A DNA stretch of 8,908 nt from Pelotomaculum sp. UBA5255. Its GTDB lineage: Bacteria > Bacillota > Desulfotomaculia > Desulfotomaculales > Pelotomaculaceae. The stretch's first letter is position 1. Every line of letters starts with the position of its first letter. The stretch spans positions 1-8,908 of the forward strand of contig DHTR01000103.1 in assembly GCA_002408725.1 (NCBI GenBank), read 5' to 3'. The position numbers and the translations under genes are program-made. The notes under the pieces were generated by a model. The model was not told where the DNA came from and searched no databases. It was given only the letters and a program-made list of their open reading frames with translations. Below are positions 1 to 5,509 of this stretch, piece after piece.

Positions 1-43
1 AGACAGATACTACATATTGATTGCAAATAGGACTTTAACGGAG

Positions 44-97
44 CCTTGCATCATTGTCGAATTATGTTGAAATGTTCGCAAGGTTTTTTTGTTTTTC
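44..97 (+). terminator. Possible weak terminator or leader hairpin
   Basis: CCTTGC (44-49) is the reverse complement of GCAAGG (78-83), and a T-rich run (84-97) follows directly. The 28-nt loop is long for an intrinsic terminator. It could end a gene lying left of the window, or act as a leader structure for the operon starting at 161. The two 0A-box-like heptamers lie inside the loop, so the same DNA may serve two purposes. This is a weak call. Confidence 0.3.
55..71 (+). promoter_or_regulatory. Tandem Spo0A (0A) boxes upstream of the agr-like operon
   Basis: TGTCGAA at 55-61 is an exact match to the Spo0A recognition heptamer. TGTTGAA at 65-71 is a one-base variant in the same orientation, ten bases further on, which puts the two on one face of the helix. 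Spo0A is known to bind tandem 0A boxes as a dimer. The pair lies about 90 bp upstream of the first start codon, fitting Spo0A control of the operon. A CAGGATATTT element (101-110), which resembles a sigma-H -35, follows, but no convincing -10 was found. One heptamer alone can occur by chance; the phased pair is stronger. Confidence 0.5.
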
Positions 98-160
98 TTG
101 CAGGATATTTCTGTTATTTGCAAAAGCATATGAGTTAAAAATAACAAAAGAGGATGTAAC

Positions 161-622
161 ATGTTAAAAACATTATTATTCTTTTTACAGGGAATTCCTG
201 AGGTGTCAGGTGAGATTGCTTTAAGTCTGGCTTTGGCCGGCGTTTCCCTTCGCTGGGGAATCATTGCGGTGACAGGAACGGCATTTGTTATAGTTATTTA
301 TATGATTAGGTCACTGCCCTTTACTTTTGGTATTCATTCAGTAGTAGGTATATTGATAATGATTTTATTTATTAAGAAAGCTACCAGAGTTAAAACAGCA
401 AAATGTTTTATTGTTGTTTTAGCAAGTTTTGCAACCCTGGCCACACTAGAAATTTTACTCAGCGAATTGTTTTCTTATATTATAAAACTCGATCTGCAGT
501 TCCTTACTCCAAATAGCATTTTGTGGAAATTGGTTGGACTACCACAGGCAATTCTAATGATCCTTTTTGCCTTATTGGTCTCAAAGTACAAAAAACCCCT
601 GGAAGGTATGTGGAAGATATGA
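161..622 (+). CDS. Small polytopic membrane protein, stand-alone sensor-like domain in an agr-type operon
   Basis: This 153-aa protein is almost entirely hydrophobic, with about four or five membrane spans (roughly residues 14-30, 33-49, 58-72, 81-100 and 126-142). It has short charged loops such as KKATRVKTAK and a basic C-terminal end. It has no kinase, protease or transporter motif. From memory it resembles the membrane sensor halves of some clostridial AgrC/GHKL kinases (pattern RSLPFTFGIH), but here no catalytic half is attached. The ATG is preceded by GAGGA (150-154) with a 6-nt gap. Its stop overlaps the agrB start (ATGA at 619-622), so the two are translationally coupled and it is very likely functionally tied to AgrB/AgrD. 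Its role is unproven: a peptide-sensing partner, an accessory to AgrB, or a relic of a split receptor. Confidence 0.75.
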   Translation: MLKTLLFFLQGIPEVSGEIALSLALAGVSLRWGIIAVTGTAFVIVIYMIRSLPFTFGIHSVVGILIMILFIKKATRVKTAKCFIVVLASFATLATLEILLSELFSYIIKLDLQFLTPNSILWKLVGLPQAILMILFALLVSKYKKPLEGMWKI

Positions 623-1260
623 GTTACCTTTCTTTTAGCAGGCGCTGGGCAGCTTACTTAACCACTTGCGCAGGTCTTAGTCAGGAAAAAGAAGTTGTTT
701 TAGCCTATGTTATTGAGGTCCTGGTAATCAACGTATTAAATGTAGTCCTGGCTCTTTTCCTTGGCTTTATCTTTGGCGTATTACCGGGTACCGTTGCTTG
801 CCTTGCTACAGCGTTTTTTTTCAGGCATACTGCCGGAGGAGCGCACTCAAATTCGCCCTGGCGCTGTGGTTTAATTACTGTCGCCGTCTTTCCTTTAATC
901 GCACTGCTGGCGGCGCACCTTGCATTTTTAAGCCGTCCTTATCTCGATGTTATTACCGTTATCTGTGTTTTGCTAGGGTTGGTCAAGATCCTGCAATCTG
1001 CCCCGGTGGACACTTCCTCTGCTCCAATAAGATCGCCTTTAAGGCGCAAGAAGCTCAAAGCAGGGTCTTTAATTGTTTTACTAGGTATAATCTTTATACT
1101 GTTCATACTGCGGCAAAGCTTGTGGCCCATTGCCCGGCAAGTGGAATTATGTTTGGCGCTGAGTGTGCTTTGGGTTAGCTTCATGCTGAGTAATTATGGA
1201 AATCAATTTATGGTTTGGGTGGACGGGGTAGACATAAAAATGATATTTAAAAGGAGGTGA
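619..1260 (+). CDS. agrB: AgrB-family accessory gene regulator, membrane cysteine protease for AgrD
   Basis: This 213-aa protein matches AgrB in length and layout. It has an amphipathic N-terminus, then several membrane spans (about 28-46, 47-64, 85-103, 107-121, 150-167 and 173-190). The catalytic pair is visible: His76 in GGAH and Cys83 in WRC, seven residues apart as in characterised AgrB enzymes. The basic stretch RRKKLK before a late span is also typical. AgrB removes the C-terminal tail of the AgrD propeptide and forms the thiolactone ring at the membrane. The start was chosen because ATG 619 overlaps the upstream stop (ATGA) and has GGAAG at 612-616. The reading frame stays open further upstream to 523, but that part overlaps the previous gene. 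A near-perfect Shine-Dalgarno for agrD lies in its last codons. Confidence 0.93.
   Translation: MSYLSFSRRWAAYLTTCAGLSQEKEVVLAYVIEVLVINVLNVVLALFLGFIFGVLPGTVACLATAFFFRHTAGGAHSNSPWRCGLITVAVFPLIALLAAHLAFLSRPYLDVITVICVLLGLVKILQSAPVDTSSAPIRSPLRRKKLKAGSLIVLLGIIFILFILRQSLWPIARQVELCLALSVLWVSFMLSNYGNQFMVWVDGVDIKMIFKRR
1251..1260 (+). promoter_or_regulatory. Strong Shine-Dalgarno for agrD inside the end of agrB
   Basis: AAGGAGGTGA matches the 16S anti-Shine-Dalgarno end almost fully, and it contains the agrB stop codon. The ATG at 1270 lies 12 nt after GGAGG, a little longer than ideal. No nearer start codon opens the same frame. It supports translation of the very short agrD reading frame. Confidence 0.75.
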
Positions 1261-1269
1261 AATAAGTTT

Positions 1270-1392
1270 ATGAAATACAAATTATTCGGATTTATGGTCA
1301 CACTACTGTTATTGTTGGCGAACATTACTTCGGCTTCCGCTTGTTCTATCTCTCAATATCAGCCGGCGGTACCCGAATCGCTGAGAAGATAG
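1270..1392 (+). CDS. agrD: AgrD-family cyclic lactone autoinducer propeptide
   Basis: This 40-codon frame encodes MKYKLFGFMV, a Leu-rich membrane-binding helix (to about residue 17), then NITSASA, a core starting at Cys25, and a tail YQPAVPESLRR. The arrangement is typical of clostridial AgrD: a basic/hydrophobic N-terminus, SASAC before the ring, and a (Y/H)QPxxPxSL recognition tail for AgrB. By alignment to other AgrD peptides the mature thiolactone would be CSISQ (residues 25-29) or CSISQY (25-30). It lies 9 nt after agrB and has its own strong ribosome site. The predicted ring is odd because it is polar and lacks the bulky hydrophobic end residues usual in Agr peptides, unless Tyr30 closes the ring. 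The identification is firm from position and motif; the ring boundary is inferred. Confidence 0.88.
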   Translation: MKYKLFGFMVTLLLLLANITSASACSISQYQPAVPESLRR

Positions 1393-1399
1393 CCATTTA

Positions 1400-1425
1400 A
1401 AAGAGGTGGTTCACGCCACCTCTTT
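1400..1425 (+). terminator. Intrinsic terminator after agrD
   Basis: AAAGAGGTGG (1400-1409) and CCACCTCTTT (1416-1425) form a perfect 10-bp stem with a 6-nt loop. It begins 8 nt after the agrD stop and is followed by CTATATT. The downstream T-tract is modest and partly within the stem. It should end or attenuate the 161-1392 transcript before the kinase gene. Confidence 0.75.
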
Positions 1426-1446
1426 CTATATTAAAGCCGTTTTGGG

Positions 1447-2733
1447 GTGTTGTTGTTGATAATTGATAAAAAGATAGTTGCAGCAAGAGAAGCAGAGTTG
1501 TATGAACATCTCATAACCACACATATTATCTGTGTATTTATATTGATGATGGTTCTAATTCTTAGCAATGAGAATAGAGAAATATATCCCGCCTTAAACA
1601 TTCGGCTATTTACGCTTTTATGCTTAATTGGGGTTATTTTCTTGCATAGATTAAGGCACTGTGTTCATTCAAAGAAATCAAGGTTCTTATCTTTAAAAGA
1701 GGCGTATTATATAACCTTTCCCCTTGTAATGACAGTAGTGGTTTTGTTGTTAGTAGAAGATAACACCTATATGTCACAAATAGTTTTTATTTTACCGGTA
1801 ATAATCGCTGCTTCCGTAATGGGAATGAAGGCCGGTTTACTTATATCGTCTTTATGTACCCTGATTTTAATATTTTATCAAGTGGCAATGAAAAAATATA
1901 CTATAATACAAGCGACAGAATCGGTTTTAATTATCGCCGGCATGATGGATGTATTAGGCTGGTTTATCGGTGTAATTGTAGATACCGAGGGAAAACACCG
2001 GGAGCAATTAAAGCGTAACTTATTATCCCTGCAAGAGGAGATAAATAAGAGAAGGAAAATGGAAAACGAAGTTGCCCGTTTGGCTCGATTAAATCTAGTC
2101 GGGGAAATTGCCGCTGGTATCGGCCACGAAATCAGAAACCCAATGACGACCGTAAGGGGTTTTTTGCAACTAATTGGTAATAAAAAGAGTAATGCCGGGG
2201 ATAAAGAGTATTTTGATTTAATGATAAGTGAATTAGATCGAGCGAATGCCATTATAACAGAATTTTTAACCATGGCCAAGGACAGGCCGGTCGAAAAGAA
2301 AGAACAAAACCTTGCTCAAATAATTCAAACCTTATTCCCTTTGCTTGAGTCCGATGCAATAAAGCATGATGTGCGCTTAAGACTGGACCTGGGAGATGTT
2401 CCCGATCTGCTTCTAGATGAAAAGGAAATACGCCAGGTTATTTATAACCTGATTCGGAACGGGCTGGAAGCCACACCGCCCGGCAGTACCATGACCATTA
2501 GAACTTTTTCGGACGCTGAGGCTGTTGTTTTATCGGTACAAGATCAGGGTGCAGGGATTGAGCCTGAGATCCTGGATAAAATCGGTACACCCTTTTTTAC
2601 AACAAAAGACCATGGAACCGGCCTGGGTTTGGCTGTGTGCTACAGCATAGCCACCCGGCATAATGCTACCATAAAAATAGAAACCAACTCCTCAGGCACA
2701 ACCTTTTATGTTAAATTTTATTTTGAGAAGTAG
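1447..2733 (+). CDS. Membrane-bound sensor histidine kinase, sporulation-kinase-like
   Basis: In the longest form this is a 428-aa kinase. Residues 22-180 hold about five or six membrane spans with little outside them. A linker helix (about 181-212) joins a HisKA domain with the phospho-acceptor His227 in GIGHEIRNPM. The HATPase domain shows N-box Asn334/Asn338 (YNLIRNGLEA), G1 DQGAGI (366-371), F-box FFTTK (383-387) and G2 GTGLGL (390-395). The H-box and compact C-terminus resemble Kin-type kinases feeding the Spo0 phosphorelay, not the HPK10-type AgrC. No response regulator or receiver domain is nearby, so it is an orphan kinase. The start is uncertain: GTG 1447 is followed by in-frame TTG codons at 1450, 1453 and 1456. 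GGGGTG (1444-1449) would best serve TTG 1456. It may sense the Agr peptide or an unrelated signal. Confidence 0.9.
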   Translation: MLLLIIDKKIVAAREAELYEHLITTHIICVFILMMVLILSNENREIYPALNIRLFTLLCLIGVIFLHRLRHCVHSKKSRFLSLKEAYYITFPLVMTVVVLLLVEDNTYMSQIVFILPVIIAASVMGMKAGLLISSLCTLILIFYQVAMKKYTIIQATESVLIIAGMMDVLGWFIGVIVDTEGKHREQLKRNLLSLQEEINKRRKMENEVARLARLNLVGEIAAGIGHEIRNPMTTVRGFLQLIGNKKSNAGDKEYFDLMISELDRANAIITEFLTMAKDRPVEKKEQNLAQIIQTLFPLLESDAIKHDVRLRLDLGDVPDLLLDEKEIRQVIYNLIRNGLEATPPGSTMTIRTFSDAEAVVLSVQDQGAGIEPEILDKIGTPFFTTKDHGTGLGLAVCYSIATRHNATIKIETNSSGTTFYVKFYFEK

Positions 2734-2947
2734 ACACATGAGAAAACGGGTCACCCGCAATAAGCCTTAGACATTTTTGCTGCGGACACAATATCATCAG
2801 GAATGAAAGACTAAAGGTGTGGGTTGAAATTTATTCGAACATGTTGCGTTAATAATGATACAAGCATTTCTCGGGCTGAATTTGTACAGTGCTTATTATA
2901 TATCCCTTTCTTATGTGAATATATATACAACGAACCCTGAGAGGACC
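2734..2947. other. Non-coding spacer between kinase and EF-hand gene
   Basis: No convincing reading frame lies here. A short CGGG-TCA-CCCG hairpin (2747-2757) follows the kinase stop but has no T-tract, so it is a poor terminator. AT-rich stretches at 2851-2860 and 2892-2930 contain no promoter with acceptable -35/-10 spacing. A 20-bp motif at 2781-2800 recurs upstream of the ATPase gene, and a sigma-28 promoter follows at 2948. Confidence 0.6.
2781..2800 (+). repeat. Intergenic motif, copy 1 of 2
   Basis: TGCGGACACAATATCATCAG matches the segment at 8012-8031 at 16 of 20 positions in the same orientation. Both copies are intergenic. The origin is unknown; it could be a dispersed repeat, a protein site or chance. 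Confidence 0.3.
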
Positions 2948-2974
2948 TAAAGTAATACCAGGGTAAGCCGATTA
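2948..2974 (+). promoter_or_regulatory. Sigma-28 (SigD/FliA) promoter
   Basis: TAAAGTAA (2948-2955) and GCCGATTA (2967-2974) are spaced so that TAAA-N15-GCCGATTA fits the flagellar sigma-28 consensus (TAAA-N15-GCCGATAA), with seven of eight -10 bases matching. Transcription would start near 2981, giving a leader of about 70 nt before the ATG at 3051. Sigma-28 sites are long and specific, so a chance match immediately upstream of a gene in the right orientation is unlikely. It predicts expression with late flagellar genes. Confidence 0.8.
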
Positions 2975-3050
2975 TAGTTTAATAGACAATTTTCAAGGAC
3001 TATTTTTCGGCTCAAGGTTCTATATTAGTTCCTGGATGGGGGTATTTATG

Positions 3051-4142
3051 ATGAAAATTGTAGACTCGGTTACTTCTATGACAGGTGAAAGCATTGCGAT
3101 AAAAAACTATACAAAGGAAGAATCATTAAGGGCCTGGGTCGGTAAGAAAAGACCTGATTTTGAGGGAAGTAAACCATTTACGGATCAACCTTTGAAATTA
3201 CAAGTAGACATGGTTGAATTATCGGATCAGGCAAAAGCGATGTTAGCTCAGGAAAAAGGAAAGACAGGGGTGGCGCAGGCCGGGGGCGACTTTGAGTTTG
3301 AAATTAGTATACAAGATGAGCAGAAAATACTTTTAATTGAAAGAATGATAGAGGACCTGACAGGCAAAAAACTTAAGTTTCACATTCTTGAAAGGTTGAG
3401 ATTGGACGCTAAAAAGGACATAAATAGTATTACCGGATTAAAAAGCAACGTTCAGACGCAGCAGCAGCTGCAGGGGTGGGGTTTGGAGTATGATAGAAGG
3501 GAATCTTACTATGAGCAAGAAAAGATGTCTTTTACAGCTCAGGGTATGATTAAAACTGCAGATGGCAGGGAGATTAATTTCTCAGTGCAGTTAAACATGA
3601 GCAGGGAGTTTGCACAGCAGCAGAACATAAGCATTAGAGCTGGTGATGCGGCAAAGATCGACCCGCTGGTCATAAATTTTGCAGGAAGCGCTCCGCAACT
3701 GACAAGTAATAAGTTTAGCTTTGATTTGGATTTGGACGGGAAAGAAGATCAAATTTCTTTTATTGGCAACGGTAGCGGTTTTCTTGCAATAGATCTAAAC
3801 GATGACGGCCAGGTTAATAATGGCGGGGAGCTCTTCGGACCGGTCAGCGGCGATGGCTTTTCTGAGTTAGCTAAATATGATGAGGACGGAAACCAGTGGA
3901 TAGATGAGAATGATTCGATTTATAACCGGCTGCGAATCTGGACAAAAGACTCAGATGGCAAGGACGTTTTGTTTGCACTGGGTCAAAAGGGTATCGGCGC
4001 GATATTTCTTGGGAATATAAACACACCTTTTGATCTAAAGGATGGAGATAATAAGCTGCATGGACAGGTGAGGGATTCAGGGATATTCCTTCGAGAAAAT
4101 GGTTCCGCCGGCACAATTCAGCAAATAGACCTTATCGTGTAG
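3051..4142 (+). CDS. EF-hand/Asp-rich-loop protein of unknown function under a sigma-28 promoter
   Basis: This 363-aa soluble protein has no signal peptide or membrane span. The N-terminal part carries ESLRAWVGKKRPDFEG (25-39) and VELSDQAKAML (55-65), and a charged helical region covers about 88-125. The C-terminal half (about 204-363) begins DPLVINF and contains Asp/Asn-Gly loops that could bind calcium: DLDLDGKED (225-233), DLNDDGQVNNGGE (248-260), DEDGNQWIDEND (277-288) and KDSDGKD (299-305). The loop at 277-288 fits EF-hand spacing best; the one at 248 has its Glu one position late. From memory this architecture matches a widespread uncharacterised family in motile bacteria. ATG 3051 was chosen because GGGGGT (3038-3043) lies 7 nt upstream; ATGs at 3036 and 3048 are in frame. 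It is monocistronic between the sigma-28 promoter and a terminator. A motility or surface role is inferred from the promoter. Confidence 0.88.
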   Translation: MKIVDSVTSMTGESIAIKNYTKEESLRAWVGKKRPDFEGSKPFTDQPLKLQVDMVELSDQAKAMLAQEKGKTGVAQAGGDFEFEISIQDEQKILLIERMIEDLTGKKLKFHILERLRLDAKKDINSITGLKSNVQTQQQLQGWGLEYDRRESYYEQEKMSFTAQGMIKTADGREINFSVQLNMSREFAQQQNISIRAGDAAKIDPLVINFAGSAPQLTSNKFSFDLDLDGKEDQISFIGNGSGFLAIDLNDDGQVNNGGELFGPVSGDGFSELAKYDEDGNQWIDENDSIYNRLRIWTKDSDGKDVLFALGQKGIGAIFLGNINTPFDLKDGDNKLHGQVRDSGIFLRENGSAGTIQQIDLIV

Positions 4143-4204
4143 GGACTATTAGAGAACGAGAAATGGGAAAGAGAACGGAGTTTTAAAAAACAATGCAATC
4201 CTGG

Positions 4205-4231
4205 GACACTCCGAAAGGGGTGTCTTTGTTT
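4205..4231 (+). terminator. Intrinsic terminator after the EF-hand gene
   Basis: GACACTCC (4205-4212) pairs with GGGGTGTC (4217-4224) through a GAAA tetraloop, with one G-T pair, and TTTGTTT follows. It lies 62 nt after the stop codon. The stable GNRA-type loop and the U-run make this the clearest terminator in the window. Confidence 0.85.
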
Positions 4232-4323
4232 GAAAAATAAATTGAGTAAATATTGGGCGAGTTCCCGGGACGCTAAGGCTTAAGTTTGGCGGCAAGAATT
4301 TTCTAGCCTTTGTGGCTGTAGGG

Positions 4324-4352
4324 TTGGGTCTTCCAGTTTCTGGAAGACCCAA
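4324..4352. repeat. Perfect 13-bp inverted repeat with a 3-nt loop
   Basis: TTGGGTCTTCCAG (4324-4336) and CTGGAAGACCCAA (4340-4352) are exact reverse complements separated by TTT. The hairpin would be very stable. Neither flank has a proper T-tract (TTGTGCC downstream), and it is about 100 nt beyond the terminator of the preceding gene. It could be part of a structured RNA, a bidirectional barrier or an element remnant. Confidence 0.85.
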
Positions 4353-4452
4353 TTGTGCCACGCACTAACTTTAGCAATGACGGGGCTTTCCGGGATCGCT
4401 GTCAAACTCAAGTAAGGAGTATAGAGCTATCTCTAAAAAGAAAAGGGCAAAT

Positions 4453-4492
4453 ATCGACAATTTTTGAAACAAGCCTTTTTTAGCAGGATTTT
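4453..4492. promoter_or_regulatory. Spo0A-like site plus CAGGATTTT element upstream of the flavoprotein
   Basis: ATCGACA (4453-4459) is a reverse 0A box with one mismatch (the complement reads TGTCGAT). GCAGGATTTT (4483-4492) follows 24 bp later and resembles a sigma-H -35. GGATAAT (4504-4510) lies at roughly -10 distance but is not a good GAAT box. The same order, 0A-like box then CAGGATWTTT, occurs upstream of the agr operon. The support is suggestive only. Confidence 0.3.
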
Positions 4493-4657
4493 CGCTTGTT
4501 CTTGGATAATAATTAATTGCGTAAAAAAGAAAATTAGCTAAATATTAAGCTTTTCGAGACAAAATTGAAGGTTGAAGGGAGCATAGCTTTCCTTGGGGTA
4601 TGCGGAATACCGACATCAAGAGGAAGTAAACACAAGTATGAGAGGGGAAGATTACCA

Positions 4658-5509
4658 GTGAAACGCATCTTGGGGATTGTGGCTTCGCAGCGGGTTTTGG
4701 GAAACTCGGAAATTTTAACCAAGGCGGCAATGGAGGCAACTGGAGCGGACAGCCAAAAAGAAATGATCAGGTTGACAGACCTTGATCTTAAGTCATGCAA
4801 AGCATGTTATAAATGTCTGCCGCCTGATGTTCCCTGTCATATTAATGATGACCTGAACTTTCTTCTGGATAAAATCCGGGCTGCTGATGCTGTGGTTTTT
4901 GCAGCGCCGTGCTATTTTCTGGGACCCCAGGGCAGCATCAGGATACTTCAGGACAGGTTTCTTTCTGTGAGCAACAAAGCCAGGGAATTTTCAGGCAAGC
5001 CCTGCATATCGATCATGAGTTACGGTGCGCGTGGTATGGAGGGTTATGCAGAGGCGGCTTTAAACCTCACACCCAGGTTTTTAAACTTGAACCTGATTGA
5101 CAGTGCCAGTTTTTTCGGGGCCAGTCCTGCTGAGGTTCTAGAGGACCCCAAGAATCTGGAAAGAGTCCGGCAAATGGGGCGTGGCCTTGTAGATCCTAAT
5201 TATAAGCGAGACTTCAAAGCAAACGAGTGTCCAGTCTGTTGGAGTGACATTTTCCGGTATGATGGTAAAGAGCTAATCTGTCCCTTCTGTAGTACCAAAG
5301 GTGAAATCAAGGTAGAGGGTCAGGAAGTAAAAATGGTCTTTTATCCCCGGGCTAATCATCGTTTCAGCGAAGAGGGAAGACACGAGCATTTCGATGTTTA
5401 TCTTAATAATAAAAAACGGGAATTTCTTGCCAAAAGACATCATTATCAAGAATTGCAAAAACCATATCGTTCCCTTGACTGGTGGGTAAGCCCGCAAACC
5501 GATAGTTAG
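4658..5509 (+). CDS. Iron-sulfur flavoprotein / flavodoxin-family NAD(P)H-dependent oxidoreductase with C-terminal zinc ribbon
   Basis: This 283-aa protein starts KRILGIVASQRVLGNSEIL, the FMN phosphate-binding segment of the NADPH-dependent FMN reductase/flavodoxin fold. Cys47, 50, 53 and 60 form a compact CxxCxxCx6C motif, as in the 4Fe-4S cluster site of Isf-type iron-sulfur flavoproteins. FAAPCYFLGPQG (81-92) is the usual flavin loop, followed by an LQDR segment. After the flavodoxin domain (to about 180), Cys191/194 and Cys208/211 (CPVC and CPFC) look like a zinc ribbon, and a basic, aromatic tail follows. The family shuttles electrons in anaerobes; the partner here is unknown. GTG 4658 was chosen because the flavodoxin fold begins there and GGGGA (4644-4648) precedes it by 9 nt. 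The frame is open upstream to 4565. It appears monocistronic. Confidence 0.87.
   Translation: MKRILGIVASQRVLGNSEILTKAAMEATGADSQKEMIRLTDLDLKSCKACYKCLPPDVPCHINDDLNFLLDKIRAADAVVFAAPCYFLGPQGSIRILQDRFLSVSNKAREFSGKPCISIMSYGARGMEGYAEAALNLTPRFLNLNLIDSASFFGASPAEVLEDPKNLERVRQMGRGLVDPNYKRDFKANECPVCWSDIFRYDGKELICPFCSTKGEIKVEGQEVKMVFYPRANHRFSEEGRHEHFDVYLNNKKREFLAKRHHYQELQKPYRSLDWWVSPQTDS

Larger units (their letters stand above)
4232..4657. other. Long intergenic stretch with hairpins, possible structured RNA or element remnant
   Basis: No supported gene lies here. A plus-strand frame remains open from TTG 4565 into the flavoprotein, but it lacks a ribosome site and is better read as leader. The stretch 4257-4320 contains complementary words (AGCC-TTTGT-GGCT at 4304-4316), and a perfect hairpin follows at 4324-4352. 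I tried to fit the c-di-GMP-I riboswitch because of GGGACGC (4267-4273), but the conserved core does not match. The part after about 4480 is AT-rich and probably holds the promoter of the flavoprotein gene. Confidence 0.45.

Noticed and set aside
798..1178. 126-aa frame inside agrB.
   Set aside because: It lies in another frame of a confidently identified agrB and its translation is low-complexity and not protein-like.
2747..2757. CGGG-TCA-CCCG hairpin as the kinase terminator.
   Set aside because: It is only 4 bp with no T-run after it.
2882..2930. Sigma-A promoter from TTGTAC and nearby AT-rich boxes.
   Set aside because: No -10 hexamer lies at 16-18 bp; the sigma-28 site at 2948 explains the downstream gene better.
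4257..4330. c-di-GMP-I (GEMM) riboswitch suggested by GGGACGC and nearby stems.
   Set aside because: The conserved ACGCAAAGCC core and the paired tetraloop/receptor are not present; GGGACGCTAAGG is only a partial likeness.
4149..4361. Minus-strand 70-aa frame.
   Set aside because: It runs through a terminator and a perfect hairpin and its Pro/Thr/Phe-rich translation has no coherent motif.
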